Positions 1 through 10,236 of a stretch of 64,000 nucleotides of DNA are shown one piece after another. The DNA lies in the NCBI RefSeq assembly GCF_007279655.1, contig NZ_QKWN01000006.1:62001-126000 (forward strand), in the 5' to 3' direction. Numbering within the stretch: the first letter of the stretch is position 1; every line of letters starts with the position of its first letter. The stretch comes from Robertkochia solimangrovi (GTDB lineage Bacteria > Bacteroidota > Bacteroidia > Flavobacteriales > Flavobacteriaceae). The position numbers were made by a program, and so were the translations under genes. The notes beneath the pieces are model-generated. The model was given only the letters and a program-made list of their open reading frames with translations. It ran no database searches and was not told the DNA's origin.

Positions 1-169
1 TTCCGGTATAAACACTAATGGTAAAATCATCCGCCAGCAAAGGTTTGACGGTCTCATAATCACGAAACCTGAAAGCAGATTCAAAAGCCGTTAACGCATT
101 CTTATTTTTTGGCGCAGAACAGGAAAGTTGTACGGCCAAAACCATAATCATTATCAATCTCTTTATCAT
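1..169 (-). CDS. Lipoprotein, N-terminal part (runs off the left edge)
   Basis: The reading frame starts at an ATG at 169 and is still open at base 1, so only about 56 residues are visible. The N-terminus is a short lipoprotein signal with lipobox QLSC (Cys16). The mature part reads as a charged, helical start containing FESAFRFRDYETVKPLLADD, which resembles the opening helices of SnoaL/NTF2-like proteins. That family guess is inference from a short stretch. It lies downstream of the TlpA-like gene but is separated from it by a strong terminator, so it is probably its own unit. Confidence 0.6.
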   Translation of the reverse strand, partial: MIKRLIMIMVLAVQLSCSAPKNKNALTAFESAFRFRDYETVKPLLADDFTISVYTG

Positions 170-203
170 TGCATTAAATCTTCATTTGCTAGATTTGTCG
201 ATT

Positions 204-250
204 TTATAAAAAGCCTGCCGGAGTCCGCGGAACGTCCTCCGGAAAGGCTT
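204..250 (-). terminator. Rho-independent terminator of the ECF/SusCD/thioredoxin locus
   Basis: Arms at 211-223 and 237-250 pair as AAGCCT-x-CCGGAG against CTCCGG-xx-AGGCTT, giving a long GC-rich stem. On the minus strand the hairpin is followed by TTTTTATAAAA. It sits just past the stop codon of the TlpA-like gene and closes the long minus-strand locus. Confidence 0.8.
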
Positions 251-288
251 ACTAACTAACAAAATCGCTAAATCAAATAATTAGAATG

Positions 289-1674
289 TTATAAATTCAG
301 TTGTTCAAATTTTTCTTTTAAGTCTTCTTCCGACGGACGGTAGGCATCATACATAATTAGTTTTCCTGCTTTATCAATCAGAATGAATCGAGGGATTCCC
401 GTGATCTTATAGAAGTCAAAGAAATCCTGGTTCTTTGTATACCATTCTCCTCCGGCATATAATTGCATCCACGGATGTGGATCTGCTGCGATAAAATCTT
501 CCCATTTATCTTTATCCTTATCGATAGAAACACTGATAAAGATCAGATCATCACTATGGAATTCCTCATATACTGTTTCCAGAAATGGAATCTGGTATTT
601 ACAGGGAATACACCAGGTAGCCCATACATCGATATAAATGTTCTTCCCTCTAAGATCTTCCAGCGTAACTATATTCCCATCAGTGTCCTGAAATTCAAAA
701 TTAGGAGCTGGTGTACCCGGTTGATATGGGGTAATATTCTCAGCTATATATTCTTCTACCTTCTTAATTTGATCCTCAGTCTTCAGCAACGGACCATATA
801 GTTTTTGCTTTTTCAGAAAGATCTCACCGAAAAGTTTCCGGTTCACCAATTCTTCCAGCGCCAGCTCTGCAGCTAATTCTTCACTGCCCAGGTTCTTTAA
901 TTCTTTCAGAAAAATTTCTGTATAATCATGGTTTGAGGGATGATTGCTGTAATCGTACGTATAATTCAACGCAAATCTCAGATAAGATTTAGCCAGTACC
1001 AATCCCATAGGATACCGCTGTAATGCTTTGTTTACATATTTATGATCCTCATAAAGATTTCTGTAAAATACCGGTAAATCCTCCTTAGCAGGAAATCTCA
1101 TAATCGGATTCGTAAGAACACGCAGATAGAGGTTCTCCTGATCGAGTGTACTTAGGTTTTTAAAGAAATTCCGATAGGTCTCGTTATTCGGTATGTTTTG
1201 CAGAAATTTCGTTAAGCCTACTGGAAAATTTACCAGTTTTTTATATTCAGTGTTAAGGTTATCTGTATATCTTCCTATACTTTTATTGTATTCGTTCAGG
1301 AAACCTTTCCAATCATGAAAATGTTGCATAGATGCAATATTATCCGATTGAATAATCTTATAATCAGTATCTTCAAAATCAAGAATAACTTCATCACCGG
1401 GAACCAGGTAACACTGATTCTCAGGATATTTTTTTCCTATGGCAAAAATCGAAGGTTCATTAACTGCTATGGTTACCGTAAAACCGGATTCATCGATCAA
1501 TAGGGTATCCTGTACAGCGAAGTGCCCTGTCTCAACCCCAAAAAGATAAAGCGTATCGGAAGCTTTAAACCTTTCTCCACTAAATGTTCCTGAAAATTTT
1601 ACGGTTTTTGATTCGTTGCATGCCGTGAATAAGAGTACGATACTAAAAAGACAAGCTAATTTTTTCATATTCAT
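289..1674 (-). CDS. TlpA-like thiol-disulfide oxidoreductase lipoprotein
   Basis: This 461-residue protein is an exported lipoprotein (lipobox FTAC, Cys19). It has a long N-terminal region without recognisable catalytic motifs and a C-terminal AhpC/TSA-TlpA thioredoxin domain from about residue 320 to 461. The redox motif WCIPC places the active cysteines at 355 and 358. The domain order is typical of Bacteroidota TlpA-like proteins with a DUF4369-type N-terminal part. Such proteins reduce disulfides or deliver electrons outside the cytoplasm. It follows the other thioredoxin-fold gene after only 4 bases, so the two are co-transcribed at the end of the SusC/SusD locus. This suggests redox handling of the imported cargo or of the locus's own proteins. 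The exact substrate is unknown. Confidence 0.85.
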   Translation of the reverse strand: MNMKKLACLFSIVLLFTACNESKTVKFSGTFSGERFKASDTLYLFGVETGHFAVQDTLLIDESGFTVTIAVNEPSIFAIGKKYPENQCYLVPGDEVILDFEDTDYKIIQSDNIASMQHFHDWKGFLNEYNKSIGRYTDNLNTEYKKLVNFPVGLTKFLQNIPNNETYRNFFKNLSTLDQENLYLRVLTNPIMRFPAKEDLPVFYRNLYEDHKYVNKALQRYPMGLVLAKSYLRFALNYTYDYSNHPSNHDYTEIFLKELKNLGSEELAAELALEELVNRKLFGEIFLKKQKLYGPLLKTEDQIKKVEEYIAENITPYQPGTPAPNFEFQDTDGNIVTLEDLRGKNIYIDVWATWCIPCKYQIPFLETVYEEFHSDDLIFISVSIDKDKDKWEDFIAADPHPWMQLYAGGEWYTKNQDFFDFYKITGIPRFILIDKAGKLIMYDAYRPSEEDLKEKFEQLNL

Positions 1675-1678
1675 AGTT

Positions 1679-2884
1679 TTAATTCATCACCAAAGGTGCT
1701 ATCTGTTTTACCAGAACTCCTTTATAATTCGGATCCTTTTGACTAATTGCATTCTTTAAAGCAAGAATCTCTTCTTTAGAGAGTCCGTAAGCAGAAACAG
1801 TATCATCGGTTTTTTCGATATAAGCAGCTGCAGCAGCATAATCTTTAAGGAAATAGGAAACCAATGCCAATTCATACATATCAGGAGTTTTCAATGAACT
1901 TTCATCTAAACTTCTGTATGCGTTCCGAATTTTATTCAGGATTTCCTGGTCCTCTTTATAGTTCAGAATCAATTGAGAAAATGCATTAGCTTTTTCCTCT
2001 TTAAAATAGGCTTCCTCCTGTATTTTTTCAAGGTACCAATCTGTATTACCCGAGGTGTTGTAAAAGGGTGTCAAAAAAATTTTGATACCAAAGCGCAACC
2101 AGTCACCATCTTCAAATAATGGCCGTATTTCTTGAAGTGTCTTATTATATCCACTCACATTGTTTACTACTCCAGAGTTATTAGCGCGGTTGCTCATCAT
2201 CCCGATCAATTCGGAGGCGACCCGATTTCGGCCATAGCTTTCTGCCAGTGTAACGGCGTTATCTATATAGGTGTCTGCATATTTACCATCATGAATCATT
2301 ACGGAAGCGATCACAAAGGCTTTGTCATCTTTCAGCAAGTCTTTATCTGCCAGATATGCTGCGAGTCCTTCTGCATTAGCATTACCTTTTCTATCCATAA
2401 AGTCGACATAGAACTGAGGATAATCATTTTCAAATGCTGCAGAATACCTAAGGAATTTTTTGTTTCTGAAATTATCCAGAGAAGTTGATAAGATCTCAAG
2501 TAATGGATCCACCCCTGAAAATCCGGCCTCAATGGTTAAAATTTCTTTATCCGGTGAGAATATTAAAAAGGTAGGAAAACCGGTGATCCCGTATTTTTTC
2601 ATGAGCTCGATTCCGAAATCGTCTTTGAAAACATCGATCTTCCACGGGATATAATTTTCATTGAGCATCCGGGAAACCTTTGCATTTGGGAATACTTCCT
2701 TATCCATTTTCGCACAGGGCATACAGCCGGTAAAATAGAGGTCTGCGAAGATCGGTTTATTTTCCTTTTTTGCCTTTGCTATAGCTTCATCCCAACTTCC
2801 TTCCAGGAAAGTAGTCTGAGAGAAACCCATCATAGAACACAGAGTTAAGAATATCGTAAATTGTAGTTTAAATAGTTTCATCAT
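1679..2884 (-). CDS. Exported thioredoxin-fold protein (thioredoxin_7-like)
   Basis: A 401-residue protein with a cleavable signal peptide ending near residue 23 (GFSQ). A thioredoxin-like domain covers about residues 26-140 with CxxC as C54-M-P-C57 and the following KMDKEVF helix, as in DUF255/thioredoxin_7 proteins. The remaining 260 residues are helical and may form repeats, but I cannot name a family. It is translated just before the TlpA-like lipoprotein (4-base gap). Two thioredoxin folds with different active-site dipeptides (MP and IP) in tandem suggest a two-step periplasmic electron relay. That is inference from context. Confidence 0.8.
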   Translation of the reverse strand: MMKLFKLQFTIFLTLCSMMGFSQTTFLEGSWDEAIAKAKKENKPIFADLYFTGCMPCAKMDKEVFPNAKVSRMLNENYIPWKIDVFKDDFGIELMKKYGITGFPTFLIFSPDKEILTIEAGFSGVDPLLEILSTSLDNFRNKKFLRYSAAFENDYPQFYVDFMDRKGNANAEGLAAYLADKDLLKDDKAFVIASVMIHDGKYADTYIDNAVTLAESYGRNRVASELIGMMSNRANNSGVVNNVSGYNKTLQEIRPLFEDGDWLRFGIKIFLTPFYNTSGNTDWYLEKIQEEAYFKEEKANAFSQLILNYKEDQEILNKIRNAYRSLDESSLKTPDMYELALVSYFLKDYAAAAAYIEKTDDTVSAYGLSKEEILALKNAISQKDPNYKGVLVKQIAPLVMN

Positions 2885-2958
2885 TGCTGAATATTAGATA
2901 ATAGGTATCTGCCTCAGGTCATCCGGAGTTTTTAAATCAAAATATATACTGTGGTGTT

Positions 2959-2993
2959 AATTGAAGGCGGAGTTTTATCACCCGCCTTCAATT
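2959..2993 (-). repeat. 12-bp perfect hairpin between the PKD-like and thioredoxin genes
   Basis: The arms AATTGAAGGCGG (2959-2970) and CCGCCTTCAATT (2982-2993) are perfect complements with an 11-base loop. The hairpin begins 10 bases past the stop of the PKD-like lipoprotein gene. No T-tract follows on the minus strand, so it may be an mRNA-processing or partial-termination element that lowers expression of the two thioredoxin genes. Its function is inferred. Confidence 0.55.
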
Positions 2994-3002
2994 CAGGTAA
3001 AA

Positions 3003-4490
3003 TTAACGTTGCCTGTAGGAAGCACTAACCACTTTTCCAAAGCCTTCCCACTTATAAAGATTGATAAGATCACCATTCACAGGAGGTACGTCATAGATCT
3101 CAAAGGTACCCTCGCCAGAACCTTCATCATAGGCTCCGATGATCAGGTCTCTATTAAAATCAGTCACATATCCGGTAGTCTTTCTAAACTTTAGCAACGA
3201 GATGCTTTCTTCTCCCCGATCCATCATCAATTTTGATTGCTGGATCCCGAAATCATATTCGTATAGTTTTCCACCGATATTATAGAATACATATCCAAAT
3301 TCCGGACTTACAGCGAAATGTTCCGCCTGATCCATCTGTAAAGCTACTTCTTCTGGTATCTCGGCGTAATAGACCTGATTAACAGAATTCACCCCGGAGG
3401 ACATCCGTGCCAGATAAAATTTATTATCCGCAGGATCTTTTAAGATCGCGAAGACCTCTCCTCCGTTATAACCGGATCGCTGCATATAAATAAGATCCTT
3501 ACCTGTATTATAATCAAATAATGTTCCGGCTGGCATCGTTTTGCTGGTAGTACCTGACCATGGGACCTGCACGAAACGCTTATTGTCGGTATCATAGAGC
3601 AGTGTCACACCTGATACATTATACCCTGTTCCGATAAAAGGAGCGACTTTAAAAGTTTCGGTTCCTATTGAATTGACCGGTATTCCGTATCGATACTGAT
3701 AGATACCCAGATATTTATAGACATCACCATCTTTATACATATAACTTTCCCTGGAGGCAATAGGAGCAATGAAATCAGCCCCAAAATCAGTCGGCACATT
3801 GGCCAGCATTTCAAAAGAAAGCGCATATTCCACGGACCAGTCAAAGGTATCAGGCTGTAACTTCGTGGTACCATTACCTTCGGTGGTCACATAAACCCCG
3901 TACATCGACAGATCATAAGGGTAACAAAGTACATCCACAGGTCTACCACTAAGTTGTAATGATGAACCTGCATAGTTCAAGACATCATGTATCGGCAAAA
4001 ATTCTTCATTAATTTGTGATACCATATCCAGCCTTGCGGTACCTGCAACATCATTTAACACCATCCAACCTTCGTAAATCGTGCTGACGATCTCCAGACG
4101 GCATTGTTGATTCCAGGTTACTCCGGTTTCATTATCCTTTACCCATAAATAAAAGGGATACATACCTGGCGCAATGGTCAAAGATTCCAGATCTAATACT
4201 TTTTGGGTGCCAAGCGTTACACGTTCCTCCACCCCAATTCTGGAAGCGTCGATAAGGACCCATTCATAAGAATACCGTGCTTCGTCATTACCACCATCCT
4301 TAGAATATTCCAGTTCCGGATCGAGTTTAAAAGGTTCTCCAAAAAATGCAGTGATTGTATCTTTTACATTCAACACTTTCACCTCATTAATCTCCTGGTA
4401 ATCATAATTTCCGAGATCTTCGGCACAAGATCCCAGCATTGCGACCACCAATAGGATCAGCAATGCTTTAATCGATATATATTTAGACAT
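3003..4490 (-). CDS. PKD-like family surface lipoprotein
   Basis: I chose the ATG at 4490 (495 residues). The longer frame starting at 4520 would overlap the upstream gene and place 10 residues before the signal. The signal ends MLGSC, with lipidated Cys22. The mature N-terminus carries an Ig/PKD-like segment (about residues 40-130, with SYEWVLID typical of such domains), then a large beta-rich, propeller-like region. This architecture matches the PKD-like lipoproteins that accompany SusC/SusD/DUF4843 in Bacteroidota. They are thought to be accessory cargo-binding proteins on the cell surface. The gene lies 19 bases after DUF4843 in the same operon. The ligand is unknown. Confidence 0.8.
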   Translation of the reverse strand: MSKYISIKALLILLVVAMLGSCAEDLGNYDYQEINEVKVLNVKDTITAFFGEPFKLDPELEYSKDGGNDEARYSYEWVLIDASRIGVEERVTLGTQKVLDLESLTIAPGMYPFYLWVKDNETGVTWNQQCRLEIVSTIYEGWMVLNDVAGTARLDMVSQINEEFLPIHDVLNYAGSSLQLSGRPVDVLCYPYDLSMYGVYVTTEGNGTTKLQPDTFDWSVEYALSFEMLANVPTDFGADFIAPIASRESYMYKDGDVYKYLGIYQYRYGIPVNSIGTETFKVAPFIGTGYNVSGVTLLYDTDNKRFVQVPWSGTTSKTMPAGTLFDYNTGKDLIYMQRSGYNGGEVFAILKDPADNKFYLARMSSGVNSVNQVYYAEIPEEVALQMDQAEHFAVSPEFGYVFYNIGGKLYEYDFGIQQSKLMMDRGEESISLLKFRKTTGYVTDFNRDLIIGAYDEGSGEGTFEIYDVPPVNGDLINLYKWEGFGKVVSASYRQR

Positions 4491-4509
4491 AAAGTTCTTT
4501 TTTAGTTGA

Positions 4510-5283
4510 TTATTGTACATAGATACCCATGATCATCTCGGTGCCATCATCTTCAAAGATCGTCTCCCCGGCAGCCTTCTTTTCGTTCAAATAGCGTTGC
4601 ATGAATTGACCATGATACTGACATTCTGAAATACTGATCTGATTCATATAATAATTAAAGGGGATGCCCAGTAATTCAGCCATCAGGTTCATTTTCTTCA
4701 CGGTAAAATCCCCGAGGTAGGGTGAGAACCAATAAGACGGTACTGCGAACATGTCGTTCACAGTAAGCTGAAACATGGTGAGGGTTTTACCTTCCAATGT
4801 ATTCTCATCTTCAATTTCAAACTTCATCTGGGTTGCGAAATTCTCATTTTCCAGTAATTCCAAAAAAATAGAGAATTCCTGTTCCTTCATATCCTCCGTA
4901 CGATTCAACGTTACATAAAGTGTGTCTACGGCTAAATTCGCACGAAAGATAAATTTTTCAGGTAATTCGAAATGAACACCTTCAACCGCATTCGATTCCG
5001 AACGCACTTGTACCGAATATTCTCTATCTTCTTCCGAAAGATACCCCTGTACACTTACGGGTATTCCAAACTTTGCCTGAGAGACGGTACCTTCTACCAG
5101 GGCAAAAGAATAACTCAGGCTATCGGATGCAAACCAGGTTCCTCCCACAAAAGCTCCGATACCCGGCCAGGTGAAATATATATTATCTTTCGCATGATAG
5201 TTATCGATCTCGTCTACAGAACAACTCAAGGTCATTCCGGCAATGATCAGGGCGATTATATAGTATATTCTTGTGATTTTCAT
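4510..5283 (-). CDS. DUF4843 domain lipoprotein
   Basis: A 257-residue lipoprotein (lipobox TLSC, Cys21). The mature protein opens with an acidic tether and a segment with NIYFTWPG and a run of beta strands, which matches the DUF4843 family found downstream of SusD genes in Bacteroidota. Its stop is 19 bases before the next start and its own start is 15 bases after the SusD stop, so it belongs to the same operon. The usual view is that these are small accessory lipoproteins of the SusCD complex. No enzymatic motif is visible. Confidence 0.75.
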   Translation of the reverse strand: MKITRIYYIIALIIAGMTLSCSVDEIDNYHAKDNIYFTWPGIGAFVGGTWFASDSLSYSFALVEGTVSQAKFGIPVSVQGYLSEEDREYSVQVRSESNAVEGVHFELPEKFIFRANLAVDTLYVTLNRTEDMKEQEFSIFLELLENENFATQMKFEIEDENTLEGKTLTMFQLTVNDMFAVPSYWFSPYLGDFTVKKMNLMAELLGIPFNYYMNQISISECQYHGQFMQRYLNEKKAAGETIFEDDGTEMIMGIYVQ

Positions 5284-5298
5284 AATACTCAGATTTGA

Positions 5299-6741
5299 TT
5301 ATTGGAAATTGGTTTCTGAATCCGGTAAGGGTACCACATACTGATCTTCACCCATGGTCTTATACGAATAGCTGGAAGAAGAGGAACCGTTGCGAATTCT
5401 TGAAGTATTGGTTCTTTTATAATAAAAGAATAATTGACCTTCTCCATAGAATTCTTTCTGATATTCCTTACTTAATTCTTCCAGAATATCCACTCCTGCT
5501 TCCAGGTCTACTAAACCACGGTTATGTCTCACTTCATTTAACAACATTAAACCCTCTGTTTCCGGTGCTGTTTCCGCGGCGATATAATACATCTCTGATT
5601 TTTTGATCAGTGGTAACATAAACCTGAAGTCCATTCGGTTATCCGTAACATCGGCATATTTGAAGAAAGTGCGACTAGTGATCTCTCCTGTAGAAGGAAT
5701 GATCCAGGATGAATTATACCGATAGTCATTTTCATTATTTTCGAAAACCCCACTTAATCTTGTAGGATTAGCGGTAAGTATGCTATTCGCTTTATTTTCA
5801 CTTCCAAAGAGCTCCATTTGAGACTCATATAACTTTGTGGTATACGGTGCAAACAACAACTCTTTTGAAAATACCCGATCCGGATTACCCCCTGCAGAAA
5901 TAATATCTGCTGGATCGGTCCATTCAAAGTATTGTCCTCCTTCATTGATCACATCCATTGCCGCGGTATAAGCGGCCGTTGAATTACCCGCATAAAGTTC
6001 CATTCTTGCCTCTAAGGCCTTTACCGCAAAATAGTTCATTCGAAAATGACGTCTCGAAGTATAGAAATCAATACTCTCATCATCCTCATCGATGTAGATC
6101 TTATGGGTTCTCGCATAATCATTCGCCAGCAGTTCCTGAGACGTAGCCAAGTCTTGTCGCACCAGTTCTAAAACCTCTGAGGCTGGTAAGATCGGAGCGT
6201 TTTTAGCTTCTGCCACGGTTACGTATGGTATCGCCATATTCTCCGGATTCACACTGTATACGGGTCCGAAAATCCTAAGCAGATCGAAATGCAACATCGC
6301 ACGTATGGCATAGGCTTCTCCCAGAATAATATCACTTTTCTCCTCAGTCAGGATCGGATACTTGTCCATATTGGCGATCAGATCATTGACTTTCAGAATA
6401 GTTACATAGGCCGAAGACCAGATCGCATCAAAAGAAGCTTCAACATTGGCTTCCCCATAAGAGTAGTTCACATAATTATAGCCCCAATGAGAATTAGAAG
6501 AAGCTGTAAAACGTTGGCCTAGCAACTCCAAAGTACTCATGGTAAGTTGCCTTCCGTACAGGTTATTCCCAACCATATCTAGGTAGATCCCATTCAATAC
6601 GTTCTGAACGCCCAGTTCAGTTTCAAAAACCTGGGTTTCCAGAAATTTGTCTTCCGGTTCCACATCCAGATAATTATCACAGGAGAATGACAACACTCCT
6701 GTAAGGGTCAGCAGTATAATATGCCTTATATATTTTTTCAT
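5299..6741 (-). CDS. RagB/SusD family substrate-binding lipoprotein
   Basis: A 480-residue lipoprotein (lipobox SFSC, Cys21). The mature start CDNYLDVEPEDKFLE and the early segment on QNVLNGIY are hallmarks of SusD/RagB proteins, and the middle part is a TPR-like helical scaffold. It would cap the SusC barrel encoded immediately upstream and capture the cargo. The C-terminus ends QYVVPLPDSETNFQ, as is usual in the family. It is followed within 15 bases by the DUF4843 gene. With no glycoside hydrolase in the operon, the cargo could be peptide, metal chelate or another non-glycan molecule. Confidence 0.9.
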   Translation of the reverse strand: MKKYIRHIILLTLTGVLSFSCDNYLDVEPEDKFLETQVFETELGVQNVLNGIYLDMVGNNLYGRQLTMSTLELLGQRFTASSNSHWGYNYVNYSYGEANVEASFDAIWSSAYVTILKVNDLIANMDKYPILTEEKSDIILGEAYAIRAMLHFDLLRIFGPVYSVNPENMAIPYVTVAEAKNAPILPASEVLELVRQDLATSQELLANDYARTHKIYIDEDDESIDFYTSRRHFRMNYFAVKALEARMELYAGNSTAAYTAAMDVINEGGQYFEWTDPADIISAGGNPDRVFSKELLFAPYTTKLYESQMELFGSENKANSILTANPTRLSGVFENNENDYRYNSSWIIPSTGEITSRTFFKYADVTDNRMDFRFMLPLIKKSEMYYIAAETAPETEGLMLLNEVRHNRGLVDLEAGVDILEELSKEYQKEFYGEGQLFFYYKRTNTSRIRNGSSSSSYSYKTMGEDQYVVPLPDSETNFQ

Positions 6742-6836
6742 GTGTATATTTTTTATTGCCTTTTAATGATCTAATTAGCTCCTTTAAATTTTCATCAAAA
6801 AAACTTCAACATTCGGGAGTACTATTAAGATCCTGA

Positions 6837-9800
6837 TTAAAAGGATGCGTTAATACTAAATGAAACTGATCTTGCAAACGGATACGAAATTCCGCGTTCC
6901 ACCTCGACTGTAGATATTCTGAAAATATCATTCATATATGCAGTAAAACTCAGACTACTCATTCCCAGATGCTGCAAAAAAGCCTTATTGCTCAGTTGAT
7001 ATCCCAAGTTGAAAGATTCCCCGATCAACACATTTTCATCCTGTACGAATCTCGATGAAGGTGGTGTAGTCTCCGAAATGGAAATAGCCTTGAATTTTGC
7101 TATATCTCCCGGTTGTTGCCAACGATCATATAAAGCACGACGATCCTGGTTCAAGAGCGCATCAGCTCTTGAAATATTTTCCACCTTCCCCCAAAGCGCC
7201 GTGTTAAAAACCTGTCCACCAAAACGATAGCGTAAACGAGCTCCAAAATTGAAGGATTTAAAATAGAAGTTGGTACTGATCACACCCTCGGCATCCGGGC
7301 GTAAATTCCCAACTACCACTTCATCACTAGCATCATAAATGAAGGTGGTCGAACCATCCTTTTTCAGGAACACTTCTCTTCCTGTAGCCGGATCAATACC
7401 CATGGATCGTACCGCCCAGATCGCATCCGGATCATTACCATCAATATATCTTCTAAAAGATCCGCTTTCCAATTCTTCTTTATTCAGGTCATCAAGCAGA
7501 TTATTGAAACCGCTGTATTCCGAATTAACGATTGCGGTGGTCAGTCCAACTCTCCATACCAGACCTTTTTCCATGTTGTTGATGATCGCATATCGCAAGG
7601 TTGCCTCAAAACCATTTACCTCAAGTGCTCCCACATTTAAGGGATATGCATTCAACCCGGAAGATGCCGCCAAATTTACCGGTACCACCAGTGGATCAGT
7701 TTTCTTACGGTATAATTGAAGATTCGCATCAAAACGATTATCAAACATCGTCGCCAACAAGGCGAAGTTCATATCAAAGGTCTTCTGCCATTCCAGATTC
7801 GGATTTGCCAGCGTTGTTAATCCTACACCAGAACCAAAATAGTTGGTCAGGTTATCATAATTGTAAACCGAGATAGAGGCAACACTCCCAAGGTTTTGAT
7901 TCCCGGTCTCCCCGAAGGTTTGTGTCAAGCGTAAAGAGTTGATCGTCTTTCCTTCGATACCCAGTTCCTTATGGATGTTCCACCCAAAACCAACCGACCA
8001 GAAAGGTGAATATTTTTTATTCGAGCCAAAGGCGGTGGATCCGTCCAAACGATAGGTGGCATCCACTAAATATTTATTTTTATATCCGTAATGCCCAAGT
8101 GCCGTGATATTGTTTCTGCGGTAAACCCTGGTTGCATAGGATGGTTTCCCATAGATTTCATAGGAATTGGCAAAACTTGGAATTCCATTCACTCCGGCAG
8201 GAAAACCGATCGCTTTTGTGGAATAACTCTCATTATTCACCTCACTGATTTCAGATCGTAAACTCCCGGTAATTGTATGGTCTTTTCCAAAAGTATTAAA
8301 GTAAGTGAGCATGGCATTGGCCGTATAGCTAAACAACTCTTGCTGCCGATTTGTATAAGAGCCCTTTTCCTCAATTACCGTATTGTCAAAGGAGGCTGCT
8401 AAGGGAGAAATATAAGTTTCAGTCGTTGTAGATTGTTTTCTTAACTGAATATTCGTATTAAAACGAAACGATGGCGAAATATCCCAGATCGCTCCAAAAT
8501 TATTGGTAAGTTCGAACAGATCAGTACCATCATAGTTATTCAAGGTAGTCTGATACAAGGGATTTGTGATATCATAGCTAAAATAACCATAGGCGACCAT
8601 TTCCTCCAGATACTTATCGATCCCTCCTAATTCATTATACTTTCGGTAATACGGGTTTGCATAGGCGTAATCCGAAAAATCACCGTAAGGAGATTCTTTT
8701 GATTTGGATCCGTTGATACGTAAGGTATTGGTAAATTTCACCTTTCCTGCCAGATAATTAAGTCCGAGCATTGCACCCCAGTTATCACGTCCGGAACCTT
8801 TCATCACTCCTTCCACGTTCTTATAGTTGATCGAAGAATTAAAGATCAGTTTTTCGGTACCTCCACTTATATTGACGGTATGGCCCTGTGTAAAAGCGGT
8901 TCGTACCGGTTCATTCAACCAATAGGTATTTACCCCACGTTTAATTTCAGCGAGTTTTGAATTATAAACACTATCCATTTCCATTTGCCAGGCTTGAGTA
9001 GCATCATAGGTATAGACTCCAGACAAACGTTCGAATTCTAACTTTTCTTCCGCATTCATCAGGTTATAGTCGCTGAGATCAGGAAACTCCACATTGAAAT
9101 TCCCGGCATAGGCTACGATCACTCTTCCTCCCTTGGGCTTCTTGGTTTCGACAACCACCACCCCATTCGCTGCTCTGGAACCATACATGGCAGTAGAAGC
9201 CGCATCTTTCATAATGGTGATAGACTCCACAAGATTAATATCCAGATCTGTGATGGTTCTCAGATCGGTTTCAAAACCATTTAAGATGAATAACGGACTG
9301 TTCGGATCGGTTCCGAACTCATCACGAAGCGCTTCTGAAGACACACTAGTCTTTCCACGGATTTCAATGGTAGGCAGTACGTTCGGGTTCGACCCTTGTA
9401 TATTATTTTCCAGAATAACGAAGGACGGATCCAGGGCACGAATACTTTCGATCACGTTCTGGTTTCCTACTTCTAATAACTGATCGCTTTTAATGGTTGT
9501 GGTCGACCCGGTGTAAGTCTCCTTATTTCTGTCAACGATACCGGTAACTACTACTTCAGAAAGTTGTGATACATCCGGCACCAGGCTGATATTGATCTCC
9601 TTCTGCCCTTTTACTGTGATCTTTTGGGTAATATATCCCAAATAACTAAAGGTCAGTTCTGCATCCTCGAGTACATCGATCTCGTAATTTCCATCGAAAT
9701 CGGTGGAAACTCCTTCACGTTCCTTTTCATTTAAAACGGTAACTCCCGGAAGCCCTAATCCATTTTCATCGACTACCCGACCCTTGACGATAATACGCTC

Positions 9801-10172
9801 CTGATCGAGTTCCCACATCGGAATGATCAGTATGAGTCCGTCACCTTCTTTTTCCACATAATAGTCGGATCCGACGAGACGTTCGATGATACTGCTCACT
9901 TCCATATCTCTGAAATTGACACGAACTATTTTGGTAACATCAAGTACTTCATCGCTATAAAAGAAATCGACATCCGCTTCCGCACTGATCTTTTTCAAAG
10001 CCTCAGACAGGGTGACTTTACCCAGATTTACAGAGATCTTCTGTGAAAATGCAAAGGCAGAAACATTAAATAGTATTAGTAATAAAAATTGGGACCTCTT
10101 CATTATGCGCAGCAATAGTTCCTTATGACGCGTAAGTAATCCACATGTTTTTGTGGATGTAATTTTTTCCAT
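6837..10172 (-). CDS. SusC/RagA TonB-dependent transporter with STN signalling domain
   Basis: A 1111-residue outer-membrane transporter-transducer. A signal peptide ends near FAFSQ (residue 44). An internal ATG at 10103 begins MKRSQFLLL and is an alternative start. After the signal come an STN (secretin/TonB N-terminal) domain at about 45-110, a carboxypeptidase-regulatory-like domain at about 130-205, a plug at about 215-330 and the 22-strand barrel to the C-terminus (VSFSINASF). The STN domain is the part that contacts FecR in trans-envelope signalling, and fecR-sigma genes lie directly upstream. It should both import the cargo and report its presence to the ECF sigma factor. Confidence 0.9.
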   Translation of the reverse strand: MEKITSTKTCGLLTRHKELLLRIMKRSQFLLLILFNVSAFAFSQKISVNLGKVTLSEALKKISAEADVDFFYSDEVLDVTKIVRVNFRDMEVSSIIERLVGSDYYVEKEGDGLILIIPMWELDQERIIVKGRVVDENGLGLPGVTVLNEKEREGVSTDFDGNYEIDVLEDAELTFSYLGYITQKITVKGQKEINISLVPDVSQLSEVVVTGIVDRNKETYTGSTTTIKSDQLLEVGNQNVIESIRALDPSFVILENNIQGSNPNVLPTIEIRGKTSVSSEALRDEFGTDPNSPLFILNGFETDLRTITDLDINLVESITIMKDAASTAMYGSRAANGVVVVETKKPKGGRVIVAYAGNFNVEFPDLSDYNLMNAEEKLEFERLSGVYTYDATQAWQMEMDSVYNSKLAEIKRGVNTYWLNEPVRTAFTQGHTVNISGGTEKLIFNSSINYKNVEGVMKGSGRDNWGAMLGLNYLAGKVKFTNTLRINGSKSKESPYGDFSDYAYANPYYRKYNELGGIDKYLEEMVAYGYFSYDITNPLYQTTLNNYDGTDLFELTNNFGAIWDISPSFRFNTNIQLRKQSTTTETYISPLAASFDNTVIEEKGSYTNRQQELFSYTANAMLTYFNTFGKDHTITGSLRSEISEVNNESYSTKAIGFPAGVNGIPSFANSYEIYGKPSYATRVYRRNNITALGHYGYKNKYLVDATYRLDGSTAFGSNKKYSPFWSVGFGWNIHKELGIEGKTINSLRLTQTFGETGNQNLGSVASISVYNYDNLTNYFGSGVGLTTLANPNLEWQKTFDMNFALLATMFDNRFDANLQLYRKKTDPLVVPVNLAASSGLNAYPLNVGALEVNGFEATLRYAIINNMEKGLVWRVGLTTAIVNSEYSGFNNLLDDLNKEELESGSFRRYIDGNDPDAIWAVRSMGIDPATGREVFLKKDGSTTFIYDASDEVVVGNLRPDAEGVISTNFYFKSFNFGARLRYRFGGQVFNTALWGKVENISRADALLNQDRRALYDRWQQPGDIAKFKAISISETTPPSSRFVQDENVLIGESFNLGYQLSNKAFLQHLGMSSLSFTAYMNDIFRISTVEVERGISYPFARSVSFSINASF

Positions 10173-10236
10173 ACATTTACATGTTTAGTTAGTTAATTTT
10201 ATCGGTTTGTAAATTCAATTGACGGCTAAAATATAC